A DNA stretch of 64,000 nt from contig JAPWGK010000028.1 in the NCBI GenBank assembly GCA_029641185.1, positions 1 to 64,000 on the forward strand. The letters run 5' to 3'. This document shows positions 14,770-26,900 of the stretch, one piece after another (within the stretch, counting starts at the first letter, position 1; each line of letters opens with the position of its first letter). The position numbers and the translations under genes were made by a program. The notes under the pieces are model-generated. The model was not told where the DNA came from, ran no database searches, and was given only the letters and a program-made list of their open reading frames with translations. The DNA is from Pseudofabraea citricarpa (Eukaryota; Ascomycota; Leotiomycetes; Helotiales; Dermateaceae).

Positions 14770-16130
14770 AATATTATTAAATACTAGTTTATTACTTCTA
14801 ATTAAACGTCTAGGGTATATTATATAATAAAATTTAAGGGTTAAATTTTATTACGTGATATATTAAATACTAGTTTATTATTTATACTAGTTTATTATTT
14901 TAATTAAAAGTCTAGGGTACGTTATATAATAAAATTTAAGGGTTAAATTTCGTTACGTAATATATTAAATATTAGTTTATTATTTATACTAGTTTATTAC
15001 TTAAATTAAATATCTAGGGTATATTATATAACGAAATTTAACCGTTAAATTTCGTTACGTAATATACTAAATACTAGTTTATTATTTATATTAGTTTATT
15101 ACTTAAATTAAAGGTCTAAGGTATATTATATAATAAAATTTAAGGGTTAGATTTTATTATATATATATATATACTAAATACTAGTTTACTATTAAATACT
15201 AGTTTATTACTAAATACTTAGTTACTACTTAATTAAAGGTCTAGGATATATTATATAATAAAATTTTAGGATTTTTATCTTATTATTTAATATTAATTTT
15301 TTATAATTAATAAATCTTACGCTTAGTTTTACCTTAGATAACTAGTAGTAAAAAGAAATAAGAGGCGAGAAAACGCTTATATAAGTTATTTAGGGATATA
15401 TAAAACTATTTAGTTATTATTTTAATTTTAGTTATTATTTTAATTTTAGTTATTATTCTAATTTTACTACTAGTTATTATTCTAATTTTAGTTATTATTC
15501 TAATTTTAGTTATTATTCTAATTTTAGTTATTATTTTAATTTAAGTTATTATTCTAATTTTAATTATTATTTTAATTTTAGTTATTATTATAATTTTTAT
15601 AATTTTATAATAGATAAAATAACTTTTAAAATACCTTTTACTATAAATAAGTAAACTTCTAAGTTTTTAGACAAATAATTAGCTTATAATTAGATAAATA
15701 TCTTATTATAAATAAGTAGACTTTTAACTTTTTATAAAAATAATTATCTTATTATTTGATAGAATTTTTCTTATATATTAGCTAGAATTAAAGCTATTAA
15801 TCCTTAAGTTTTATTATATTATATACTTAGTATTACTAAATACTAGTTTACTATTAAGTTAAGATCTAGAGTATATTATATAACGAAATTTAAGAGTTAA
15901 ATTTTATTATATAATATACTAAATATTCGTCTATTATTTATACTAGTTTATTATTAAAATTAAGGTTTAGAGTATATTATATAATAAAATTTAACCCTTA
16001 AATTTTATTATATAACGTATTAAATATTCGTTTATTATTTATATTAGTTTATTATTAAAATTAAGGTCTAGAGTATATTATATAATAAAATTTAACCCTT
16101 AAATTTTATTATATAATATACTCTAGACTA
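14770..16130. repeat. Hairpin-containing repeat family, about 100-bp units in two clusters
   Basis: At least seven degenerate copies of a roughly 100-bp unit, in clusters at about 14.77-15.26 kb and 15.83-16.13 kb. Each copy has an ACTAGTTTATTA segment followed by a palindromic core of the form AATAAAATTTAA-NNN-TTAAATTTTATT. In the last copy (16,066-16,128) the palindrome is perfect: 30-bp arms around a 3-bp CCC spacer, with outer ends GTCTAGAG and CTCTAGAC. Copies differ by changes such as CG to TA. Between the two clusters lies an 18-19 bp minisatellite (see next entry). Confidence 0.75.
15400..15605. repeat. 18-19 bp minisatellite
   Basis: About ten recurrences of a motif of the form TTAGTTATTATTCTAATTT with T/C variation at one position, running from about 15,405 to 15,600. 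It is non-coding. Confidence 0.75.
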
Positions 16131-19100
16131 AAAATTAAGCTAGAAATCCTAGAATTTTATTATATAATATACTTTAAAGATATATTAAAATATCTATAAG
16201 AAGTTACCTAAGAACTTTAGGGGATATATAAAAGTAAAAGTCTTATAATAATATTTACTAAAAAGTTTAAACTTATTAACTTTAATATTAAAAAGAATAA
16301 GAAAATATTATTATTTATATTTAGATTTTTTTTTTATAAATTTATAAATTTATTTAGATTAAAATTATTAGTTAAAAAAATCTTAACTTATTATTTTACT
16401 AATAATTTATAATATAAATCTATATATTTTAATTAATTTTCTTAGTTATTTTTTTTTCTTTAATTTCCTAATATTATTAAACTTTAAACCTAAAAGTACT
16501 TAAAGTTATTTTATCGTCTCTTTTATATTAAATTTAATTATTATAATCTTATTTTTAATAATAGTTACTAAAGTTATATACTTTTTATTACCCTTATAAT
16601 TCTTAGCTTAATCCTTAATTACTTTTTAATTAAACTTATAATAATTAAGATCTTTTATAACCTTAATATTACTTAAATTATAAACCTAGTATTTTATTAT
16701 AATTAATTTAATTAGATACGTAATAGGTTATATAATAAAGTCAAAGATAATCTTATTAAATTTATCTAATAATATAACTTAAAGTATAATATAACCTTAA
16801 AAGATTTATTAGAAAAACTAACTAAAAGATAAATATACTAACTAATAACCTTAATATTATATTTATATATTATATTAATATTCTTTTTACTTAAAAGAGG
16901 GTCGAAATTAATATAACCTAGACTATTATATCTTAATCTTAATATCTAAAAAAGATTAATAAAAGATCGTATAATAAAATAAAAGAAGAAGAATTTCTTT
17001 AACTTATTTTAAAAAGAAAGTTTAATTTAATAGTAAAATCTTAATAAAAATAAGTTTTATAATAATAAATTAAACTTTTTTAGAAAATAAGTTATTAAAA
17101 TTACTTTTATAATTAAAATCTAAAAAAGAAAACTTACTTAGATTACTTTATAATAAGATTTATAGATTATCTATAAAAAATAATTAGTTAACTAATATAT
17201 AAGAGAAGATATAAGAATAAGTAATAAGATAAAAAAGAAATAAAAGAGAAAGAAAACAAAAGAATATTAAGAGATAATAGAAATTTATATTTATTATTTA
17301 TAAGATTATTCTTATTAAAAGGGAGAAAAGATAAGTTAATATACGTAGGTATAATTAATAAAATAAGAAAGAGATTTATTAAAATATATAAATATTTTTA
17401 TTAGAGAGAAAAAAAGATTAACTAATACGCGTAAATATTTATATTTAGGTAGTAATTTAAGTAATATACTAGTTAAGTTACCTAAGATACGCGTATTAGC
17501 TAAATCTAGTAGTTATTCTTAGTAGATATAAATCCTAGAAATAATACTTATAAGAATATAAATTTTTAATAAAAGAAAATTAACTTTAAAATATATTTAT
17601 AAAAGGTTTTTTTTTATTATTTCTAATAATCTTAAGATAATATATTATTATAAATTATTCTCTTATTTAGCTTTTTATAAGCTTTTTAAATTTAGAGAGT
17701 TTTAATTTTTAATAGAAATAAATTAAAAATATTATTATATACTTAAATTCTAGTATAAACTTATATTTTATAATTATTAATAATAATCTTTTTTACTTAG
17801 ATCGATTTTCTTCCTAGTTACTTATATAAATAAAAAATATCTAGAGATATAATAATATCCTTTTAATATTAAATTTTACTAGAATTATACCCTAATATAA
17901 TATTTTCGTAAGATTTATATATTTATTATCCCCTAAAAGATTCTTAATCTAATTACTAAGGATTTTTAATAATACTAAGAATTCCTTTTTATTATTTTTA
18001 TTTATTTTACTTTCTTTAACTTTAACCTAGAATTTATTAATAAATAATAGAATTAGCTTAGTATTTAAGCTAATTCTTAGGTTTAAGCTAGCGTTTCTTC
18101 TAAAAATTCGAAGTAATTAAATTTCTAATATTATAAGACCTAAAATTATTAGAAAAACTATAAAAAAAATAGGTTATTAACTTATAATTATAATATTACG
18201 ATTAAAGATATATTTTATCTTTTTATTAGCTTCCTTAATATTCCTACGAATATTATAGTTAATAATATACTCTTAGTCTAATATTTATAAAAGATTAGTA
18301 GAATATTAAGTAATAAAATAAAAGAAGATAAAAATCTTTAACTTATTTTAAAAAAGAAAGTTATTTTAATAATAAAGTTTTAATAAAATTAGGTTTTATA
18401 ATAATAAATTAAGCTTTTTTAGAGAATAAGCTATTAGGATAATCTTAAAAGTTAAAATTAATTAAAAGAAACTTATTTAGTAGATTTTAGATTAAGATAA
18501 TATAATAATTTATAAAAGATAATAACTTTTATAAGAGATACTAAGTTAAATAAAAAGTAGAAGAAAGAGAAAGTAAAAAAAAGAAAAGATATAATAAAGT
18601 ATCTAAAAAAAATATAATAGAATTACTTACTTGTTTTTATTATTATTATTAAGAGAAAGGTTAATCTTAGAATTAAGGTTTATATAAAGAGAAAGATTAA
18701 TATCTTTTTATTAAGTAGTAAATAATCTTTGCCTTTTTTATTAATTACTTTTAATCTTAGGATATATTATTTCTAAAAAAGAATTATTAATTTTTCTTAT
18801 ATTCTTTTGTTTTTAGAATATTAAATTCTTTTAGTTTATATCTTAGCTCCTAATAATATTAAATAATTAAATAGATTAAAACTAATTAAATTTAACTAGT
18901 TATATTTAAATATCTTTTTTATTTATATTACTTAATAGTTAGATATTCTCTTATTATATATTACCTAATATTAAATTTTAATATTATATAATTTAAATTA
19001 GTCGTTTAAATATTTTAGTCTAATAAAATATTATATATTATATTAAGTAAAAAGCTCCTAATAAACAAGCGTTTATTATAGTTATAGGCTAGGCTAGTCT

Positions 19101-19510
19101 AGTAATATAATAGTAAAATACCCTACTAATTATAATTTCTAATAGTTAAAATTATAAAAAAATAAATATTTCTTAATATTTAGCTTTTACGAAGGTTTAC
19201 TTATAATAAGTAATCGAAGATTTTTATAGGGTAACTAAAATACTAGATATCTACTAAGACGAAGATAAAATTAGCTTTATTAGTATTATAGATATTAGGA
19301 GAGAGGTTATAAAAGATTAGAAGGAATATAATAGCTAAGAGGGAACTATAATCCTAGTATTCTAGAGTATAATAGTTATAATAAAATATAAGTAAATTAT
19401 AGCCTTTATATAATTTTAATAAAACCCGAAGATAATTATATAATTAGGTCGTAGGAGGGTATAAAATAAAAATAATCGATAATTTCTTTTTTTTTTTAGG
19501 TATATTCTAA

Positions 19511-19538
19511 GAGGTTAGTTTAGCCGGAGGCTAACCTC
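19511..19538. repeat. Short inverted repeat near the block edge
   Basis: GAGGTTAG at 19,511-19,518 is matched by CTAACCTC at 19,531-19,538 with a 12-nt loop, about 45 bp before the RIP-like block ends. It could be part of a transposon end or chance. It is not followed by a clear U-tract terminator context. Confidence 0.4.
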
Positions 19539-19580
19539 TATTTTATTTCCTAGGCTAACGATAAAAACTTCTTAGTAATA

Positions 19581-20185
19581 GCAGGATAAAGAGAAGTCAT
19601 TAAATATTTCTGGATCTCTGTGTTAAACAAACCAAATTAAGCGACGTAAGCGACGAAGAGAACAAGTTGGGAAAGTGGAATTCAGTTGTTAATATCAACC
19701 AACTCTTTCATCTTGTTGAAGTTATAATCATCCATAGTGAGTAACGACTTCCATTTTTACATTTCAGAATACTCAGTGTAGAGTTGAGTGTCCAATAGTG
19801 GGCAAAATAATGCTCGGAAGGATATTGCAATTCAGATGATGCTAATTTTTAAAACATGTGGAAAACGAACCCAGGAAATTCGAGAATAAACCAAGAAGAC
19901 CAAAGATCATCAATCATTGATCATAATCACTTCTTGAACAGGAAGAGGTTCGCCTTGCACCTCAGGGACACAGATTCCAAATCACGTGAAGCCGGAATTC
20001 CCGAGGCGTTTCAAGGCTGAACTCTGAACGAGCTCCCTTCCCCTATTCTCTCCCCAAAACACATCACGATTCTCACACTCACTCCCACTCCGATACCGAC
20101 AAATTCCCCAGAGATGAGTACATTCGGATGAGATACGAACAAGTGCCAATGAAATGGCCAAATATTCTGCCACCGACGAAAGAAC
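19581..20185. other. Upstream region of the fucosyltransferase-like gene
   Basis: This is the first normal-composition sequence after the AT-rich block, with CA and TG frequent again from 19,581. A minus-strand ORF at 19,982-20,254 overlaps the start of the plus-strand gene and has no recognisable features. I see no RNA gene and no convincing TATA element. It presumably serves as the promoter of the gene starting at 20,186. Confidence 0.5.
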
Positions 20186-21547
20186 ATGGCACGCAGGAGT
20201 AGTATCCTCTTCAGCCTCGTCTGCCTGCTCGCAATAGCGCTCTACAAATTCCAAACCCCAACTCTCATCGACGAACCTCCCCTACCGATACCAGCCTATG
20301 ACACCGACGACAAAGAAGAATTCATCAACTACGTAACGAATGCGAACGAGTCCCTCAATTACAACGCTATCCAATCGGTATGCGCCAAGAAGATCTGGCG
20401 CGAGGATGTAGTCTTCAACTGCGATATGATTGCGGGCGGGGTTGGGAATGTACGGAACCACCTTCTGAATTGTATACGGTATGCGATTGAAGGGGGAGGG
20501 AGTCTTATCATGCCCCGGATCATGCGGCGCAACGTGCAGGATATTTCTGAGATCGAGACACGCGACTGGCAGGACTTCGAGTATATGTTTGACAAGAGCT
20601 GGTTCGAGGTGGAGTTAGGAAATGCATGCTCGCAATTAAAGCTCTGGGGAAATCTAGACGCCGTGCCTGGCTATCGAGATGGGACGTTGAAGAAAAAGAG
20701 GAGTGTCATCCCTAGGACATTGGACAATTGGGTGCCGAAATATGGGCTAGCACATCCTGAATTCTGGCGTGGTTGGTTCGATGAATGGCTTTTGCAAGAC
20801 GACGAAGAACGAGAAGAAGGAAAAACAGTTCACTTCATTGGTTTGGGCAGAGCATATCTAGAGTTCCCAACTCGCTATGATGGCCCAGCATTCGTTGAGG
20901 AATTCGGTAAGATCCTGCGCTTCAACCATGTTTCGCGATACCTAGCAGCGACTATCCTGTGGACGATGCGATCGCGATTTTTCTCCTCGCAGCCAGGAGC
21001 CATCAAAGCCGGGGATGTCGTGAGTAACAATTCCTATTTCGGAATCCACCTTCGAACCGAAGCAGACGCGATGCGTGCCTGGCCGGTAGCAGATTGGAAA
21101 TATCAAAACTACACGATCCAAAGCTCATATTCGATTCGGGAACTGCACGCGTCCGGTTTGCAGACGGTATATGTCGCGAGCGGGAATGTGTCCGAGGTCT
21201 CTCGATTGGCAGCGGATATCCAAAAGCACCCCAACACAACATCTCCAATAACGGTCCTTACGAAACACGATCTCCTGTCAGACCAAGCGCACGAAAGAGA
21301 GCTGTTGGATAACATGACATTTGATCAGGCTGCACTAGTGGATTTCATCCTGATGCAGAGATCCACCAGGTTTGTAGGCATCGGACATAGTTCATTCGCA
21401 TGGAATATAGCATTCAAGCGCCATCTCAGTGTGAAGCACGAGAAGCAGTACCTAGATCCTGGACCGCAATTGTTGAGGGATAGTCTGAGTGTGATCCTGG
21501 GTGACACGAGGACAAATATCGAGTATGCTTATTGCATGTGGCCTTGA
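20186..21547 (+). CDS. GDP-fucose O-fucosyltransferase-like type II membrane protein
   Basis: A single-exon gene of 453 codons starting at ATG 20,186. The N-terminus has a short hydrophobic stretch (about residues 6-21, ILFSLVCLLAIALYKF) after two arginines, as in a type II Golgi/ER membrane anchor or uncleaved signal. The body is luminal-type: several N-x-S/T sequons and scattered cysteines. The motif GIHLRTEADA (residues 286-295) matches the nucleotide-sugar-binding HxRxE-like motif of the O-fucosyltransferase fold. The C-terminal part (about residues 325-420) alternates strand and helix with a GIGHSSFAW segment, as in that family. Fungal members are common but mostly uncharacterised, so the acceptor and even fucose use are inference. 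It is the gene closest to the RIP-like block (about 600 bp away) but shows no RIP damage: CA and TG are frequent and there is no premature stop. Confidence 0.88.
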   Translation: MARRSSILFSLVCLLAIALYKFQTPTLIDEPPLPIPAYDTDDKEEFINYVTNANESLNYNAIQSVCAKKIWREDVVFNCDMIAGGVGNVRNHLLNCIRYAIEGGGSLIMPRIMRRNVQDISEIETRDWQDFEYMFDKSWFEVELGNACSQLKLWGNLDAVPGYRDGTLKKKRSVIPRTLDNWVPKYGLAHPEFWRGWFDEWLLQDDEEREEGKTVHFIGLGRAYLEFPTRYDGPAFVEEFGKILRFNHVSRYLAATILWTMRSRFFSSQPGAIKAGDVVSNNSYFGIHLRTEADAMRAWPVADWKYQNYTIQSSYSIRELHASGLQTVYVASGNVSEVSRLAADIQKHPNTTSPITVLTKHDLLSDQAHERELLDNMTFDQAALVDFILMQRSTRFVGIGHSSFAWNIAFKRHLSVKHEKQYLDPGPQLLRDSLSVILGDTRTNIEYAYCMWP

Positions 21548-21626
21548 CTGGATATACCTCAAGGAAGGCTCTTTTTCTTTCTTGTTCTCGGCCCCCAGGT
21601 TATAGAATTATATTGTTCTGAAACTT

Positions 21627-21632
21627 AATAAA
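21627..21632 (+). terminator. Putative poly(A) signal AATAAA
   Basis: AATAAA lies 80 nt after the stop codon of the fucosyltransferase-like gene, in a TA-rich context. This is a plausible position for a fungal cleavage/polyadenylation signal. Fungal signals are degenerate, so this is only a candidate. Confidence 0.45.
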
Positions 21633-22788
21633 AGAGAGTGTTATAGATGGGTTGGTCTGGACTTCCTTTTCAAAATGTACCTTTTGACTTTGGGTAGATA
21701 AATAAGCATACTGTAAGCATAAAACCATAGTGCAAACTCTGTTGTAGTGCGTAATAAATAGAGTCGAAAAACAAACTCCCGGTATAGTTCAAGATCTAGA
21801 TCGCATACAGACTTTGAAGCAGAGTTTCAGTGCAGAATATCTTCTTTAAGCTCTGCACTATGTCTGTCGAGCATTGATTACAGCAAGCAACTAGCGATTA
21901 CTAGTTGAAGTTTGAATGGGGAGCACAAAATCATTGGTTACAGAAATCACATGTCACGTCAAAACAAACTACCCAATGAGGAATTGTTGTGCAGATCCTT
22001 GATGCTTGTTCATTCCTACCACCATGCCATAGCTACCGCAGAAAGAATTCAAGTAAACAAGGAATGGTAATGCCCGCAGTGCTCACTCAGCCTCTTTCAA
22101 AAGAGGAGGGAAACGAAGAAGAAAAAGTACACATGCATCGCCCATGCCTCTATGGAAAAAGAAGAAAAATGCAAACAGAAAAGTGAAGCAAAGATCCAGC
22201 CCCTCCCCTGATCTCTTTCATCGTTCAAAGAAGTGAATAAAACAACGCGCTGTTGGAGAATCCTCCCAATGCGTATCCTGCCATCCATTCCCATCCATGT
22301 TGCAGTGAATCAAACCCAAACGCCAACGCTGAAAAAAGTATGGGCAAACGATGTGTGTGCTGCATGTGCTGTGTGCCGCTGGGGAATTTGATGACCAAAA
22401 GAAGAAGAAAAAACGCCGGAAAGATGAAGACGAGAATGAAATTCGTTGATCGTTTTTGGTGGAGGGTATGCTGTGCAAAATCACAATTCCTCCAACACGT
22501 AACCTGGTTTGCCGTGTCATGTAAAGTCCAGATCAAAAGTCTGGCTTTGTAACGTAATACGATTCCCATGAGTGTATCCAGCAGTTGCAACAATCTAGTT
22601 GCGATCAACCAACTTTGCATCTCATATCTGTCGATTGCTGTGGTTTTGTTTTGCAATCAAGGGACGGCAAAAAGTAATGTGCTCAAGTATACACCATAGA
22701 ATGTATCCAGCAACCCTTTTTGACGTATGCAAACTACCATATATTGCATAGATCGACTGATGATAGGTCATGCTCATCTTTCGTCCCT
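21633..22788. other. Intergenic region between convergent genes
   Basis: This is the space between the 3' ends of the plus-strand fucosyltransferase-like gene and the minus-strand hypothetical gene. Several overlapping ORFs of 65-143 codons occur on both strands around 22.0-22.9 kb. They overlap each other, have no domain-like composition and no splice context, so I call none of them. Nothing else is recognised. Confidence 0.5.
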
Positions 22789-23964
22789 TCAATGCCTGCT
22801 GCTGCTCTTCTTTGCCTTGATCCGCAGCAGTCGTGTACGGAACCATAGCATAAACTTAGTCCATGTGCTCTGGCTCTTCTTCTTGGTGGTAGATACAGCG
22901 GTGCGGGTGCGGCGAGGTTGAGTAAAGCCGTGCTCTTCTGTAAGCCATGGACTGTCAGAGGCAGGAACATCGTTGTAACCTTGGCTAAGAAAGCTCTCAC
23001 CCTTCTCGCTGACAGGCATGGTCAAGTCAGATTTGCTTCTCTTCGATCGTGTGTGAGTACGCTCGCTGGCTGAGGAACGGCGATGGCCCCGCTCGATCTG
23101 ACTGCGTGCCTCCTTCTGGTCCCGCTTCTCTCTGGCTCTGATCTCTGCCTGGGCTGCCTTCTCGTCCTTGACCCTCTCCTTCTCCTCGAACTTGCGCCGG
23201 GCTTCTTGGATGGATTCCGATCTAGGGCGGGTCTCCGCATCACTGCGCGTGCGCATCCGGAAGCCCTTGTCCATTGAGCTGCGGACGGCAGATATGGTGG
23301 ACATGGTGTCGGTGGGACTGATGAGATCTGGGGAGTACAACGAGGCGGCAAGGTTGGTGTGGGATTGAGAGTTTGCAAGACGGGAGTTGTGTGATTTTGT
23401 TTGGATTCGGAGCGTGTGCGAATTGGGGTTTGGACTGGTTGTACCGCTCGCTGACCGGTTGGAAAGGTTCGAGGTGCTCCGGAGAGTTTGGCGCAACTGG
23501 TCTTGACTCTCCAATTCATCCTCCGTCAGAGCTGGACTGTCCTTTGAATATTCACTTTCGGCTCCACCAGCACCAGCACCAACACCAACACCGGTACCAG
23601 TACCAACACCGCGCAATGATGCTTGATACGACGCGCCTAGAGGTGGTGTATAAGGCCTGGGAGTTTGCTGGAACGGATGGACAAACGACCCAGCCCGATG
23701 ACTTCCTGCCGTTGCGGTCGAGAACTGTGACGTACCGCTGGTTGACCGGTTATGGTACCCGCGCCGACTGGAATGGTCAAAAGTTACATCCCGAGCAGAA
23801 CGAGAGCCAGTCCCGTAGTCTGCATATATCCCCAACCCATCTTGGTCGGCAGCAGCACGATCAAGATCAATCGAGTCCTTCTCGCCCTGAGCAAACTTGC
23901 GCAGAATCGGCTTCACGACTTTGTTCCGAGGCTTCGACGACGCCTGTCCATGATAACTGGCCAT
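22789..23964 (-). CDS. Hypothetical basic Ser/Arg-rich protein with amphipathic C-terminus
   Basis: A single-exon gene of 391 residues. I start it at ATG 23,964; two codons further upstream the frame opens only with TTG. I cannot name a family. The N-terminal 30 residues are basic (KPRNKVVKPILRKF). Residues about 45-230 are Ser/Thr/Gly-rich and probably disordered, including a short GTGVGVGAGAG run that reflects a local DNA repeat at about 23,562-23,610. Residues about 245-310 are a highly charged Glu/Arg/Lys segment of coiled-coil type (EARRKFEEKERVKDEKAAQ). The C-terminus has a Trp-rich basic amphipathic segment (WTKFMLWFRTRLLRIKAKK) that could bind membrane or a protein partner. Long low-complexity ORFs on the opposite strand are shadows. 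The conserved-looking ends around a variable middle suggest a real regulatory or scaffold protein, but no function is claimed. Confidence 0.78.
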   Translation of the reverse strand: MASYHGQASSKPRNKVVKPILRKFAQGEKDSIDLDRAAADQDGLGIYADYGTGSRSARDVTFDHSSRRGYHNRSTSGTSQFSTATAGSHRAGSFVHPFQQTPRPYTPPLGASYQASLRGVGTGTGVGVGAGAGGAESEYSKDSPALTEDELESQDQLRQTLRSTSNLSNRSASGTTSPNPNSHTLRIQTKSHNSRLANSQSHTNLAASLYSPDLISPTDTMSTISAVRSSMDKGFRMRTRSDAETRPRSESIQEARRKFEEKERVKDEKAAQAEIRAREKRDQKEARSQIERGHRRSSASERTHTRSKRSKSDLTMPVSEKGESFLSQGYNDVPASDSPWLTEEHGFTQPRRTRTAVSTTKKKSQSTWTKFMLWFRTRLLRIKAKKSSSRH

Positions 23965-26900
23965 GATCAAGTCGGGCAGACCTGTTGTCCCCGGCGGCGG
24001 CTATGACACTCGCACTCACGAACAGTACATCGCTGCGGAAGAAGGAGATTGCTGGCGGTTTAAATCACGATGCACACAGCCTGGGAGGGTTCCGCGATGA
24101 GGAAGACGACGAAGACGACGACGCGGTGGCAAGACAGTGACCTCGCTGCTGAATGTTGTGGTCGGAAATGTAACGACCGGTGAGCGTCGGTTTCAATCAA
24201 CACAGCAACTCAGCCTCACCAAAACCAAACATTGCTTGGGGCGCAGACGGGCTCGACGGGCCTCGACGACTCGTGAGTGGCTCGAGAGTTTCGCCGAGAC
24301 TCCCGGCAACCCCTCATGTTGGAGTTTTCGTCCGGGAAGCCCGGTCACCTTGGTCATCGGGTGGTCATGTATTTCGGCCGTTCTGCTCGTATATATCTTG
24401 GATGCGATTCACAGATGGGACGAGAGTGTGCGGAGGAGGGAAGGAGGGGAGAGGAGGGGAGAGGGAAGAGGAGAGGAGAAAAGCAAATCTGGACAAAGGA
24501 TCACTTTTGGGATCATCGGGCAGAGATGTCAACTCTACCGTAGGTACTCGGCGGGTATTGGTGGTAGTGGAGGAGCCTGGGAGCAGCCGACTTGCCCCCA
24601 AAGCCAAAGCAGCACAGATCAGCGACGTTCGGCATGCCCTGGCCGCTTCTCCTTGGCATACAATCCAGTGACCGGGACAGTCAAGAGCCTCGAGCATGGA
24701 CAAGAGAGTACGAAGTCTCAAAGTCACCATGGCATGATGGCCTTTTGCGTTGTTGGTCGTTGACAAAGGACAATCCCCATGTCGATTGTGCTATGCACCA
24801 ACAGCACATCCAGGATACCATCTTCAGACCAATTCTTTTTTTAGTGGCGGAACAAAAGTTGGTTAGTGGCTTGTTGGCTTGTTGGCTTGTTGGCTTGTTG
24901 GCTTGCGATAAGTGAAGCATCGACTTCTGACTCGACAACCATTGAAGTGATGGGAACATGGACAATATGGAAGTTTGAGGCTTGAACCGACCTCCGTCAC
25001 ATGTAAGAAAGCACGACATTTCTCTTTCTCAACGTCCCTCCGCTCTTACGAAATCCTATCTAGTGGAAGAAAAGATTAGTCGTTGATTGCTCGCTCCTTA
25101 CTACGATACAATGGTCCATGGAGCTTCGAGACTCGGATATACTCCGCCATAAGCAGTGGGTAATTTCAAATGTGGAAGATCAGGATCAACATGATGGTGA
25201 CGACTACTTGAGTTGGAGGAGACAACACTCCACAAATCAAGCTCCAACTCCGTTCGTTCCATCATCTCCACCAAGTCATTCGTACTCGAGTCTTTGTTTG
25301 TTGCTCAAGTCACTGTTACCTGCCCCATGAAGGAACCGCAACCCACTCCTTGACCCAAGTACTTCTCGTGAATGGCCAGAGGAGCGCTCAATGGCTTGAG
25401 ATTGGAGGGAGTAGCCTGGCAAAGGACGTGCTTCGATTGTATGGGCTACACATCGATCACTTGCATACAACCGTGCATCCCGTGCAATTATCGAAACTCT
25501 TTTGCCGAGCGGCGTTGATATTGTGAGCAGCAGGAAAAGGCTAAAAAAGAGCAAGTGATGATTAGCACGACGAAGCTGTGGACACATTTTATGTACCTAC
25601 GTCTCACGTTTGACTCGCAGCATTTCGTCCAATCTATCTGCTTAATGTATGGTCGCTTTTTCCGGCCAGAAGGGGGCCAAAATTGGCGATGCTGCAGGGC
25701 AAAGGCAATCCCCACCCACAAAATGCGGTGGTCTAGGCGGTTGCGACGCACGCACGAGGGCCGCATGTAATGTACCGGACCACTGAGTACCTTAGGTACA
25801 CAGTACACGCCCTGGCCGGGGCTACTTTGAGCACCGCGAGGGAGGATCTTCGGTGCAGATTGTTCTCTGAGGTTGCATTTCAACGTGCGGGCTTATACTT
25901 CCTCGGCCCTTGAACATTTCATCATCCAACATGAGTTTCAACGGGTGATGTGCCTTACAGTGGACCTGATCTTTGTCTCTCACCTCTCACGAAAGAACTA
26001 TGAACCACTGACACCTCTCAGAGACAGAAGGAGGGGTCGCCGAGCGACGAAGAGTGGGAACCCTTTGGAGGGGCAGCACATGCCACTTAGTGCTCTGAGC
26101 AGCCAGTCCCGCCCTTGGCCGACCTTTCCCCTCCATGCCAGCGCCTACTACTCCAGAGGCACAGACAGAAGAAGCAGAAGAGCAGAGGCTAACTAGTACC
26201 GTGTACACCCACAGCACAGACGGCACCGCAGGACGGTCCCTAGCCTTCCTAGGCCTGTTAGCCACGGATGCTTAAGCCCAAAAGTCAAAGTTTGCCAGGC
26301 CCCCCAGGCGCTCCAGGTGGGCGCCGCTTACAACCCGGGCAGCATCCACACATCGATGCTACTCGACGTCTGAAGAAGAAATCAAAAGGAAGCAAAAATA
26401 CTCGTGGATGTACGATCAACGGTCTCTGTGCAGTCGATCTCACTTAGGGGAATGGCTTCGTGCTTCCGGACCATGTTATTCGACCAGGTGTGGCAGCCAC
26501 CAGCGATGAGATGAGACAATCAGACATCGTCTTTATGAGATTCAGCAAGCAGCACTTGCATCAGACCCCAGCCGACCCCAGCACGAAGAGACGTCGAGTG
26601 CATGCTGTTTAATCTTCGGACCGGCACATTGCTTCCTTTCATGGACGCTGCGCAGGCCAGCATCCGAAAATCCAACACAATTGTCTGTCCGACTCCAACA
26701 CTGCAGGTTCGTTTCGTACGGAGCGGTTGACGCTGGTCGATGATGTCTGCTCCACCAGCACCAGCCCTGGCGACCGCGCTTCGCGATAAATCGGCCGGAC
26801 ACCACTGCACTGCGCTGCATTGTTATTATTTTGTGCGTTTTGCCTGTGCCGGCCTGCCTGGGCCATGGACCCTGACTCTGCCATTATCGATAGCCTTTCT

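Noticed and set aside
22225..22656. 143-codon minus-strand ORF
   Set aside because: It overlaps other ORFs on both strands, with no motif, no conserved-looking segment and no splice context.
23373..23966. 197-codon plus-strand ORF
   Set aside because: It is antisense to the 391-residue minus-strand gene; its His/Gln runs come from the local repeat.
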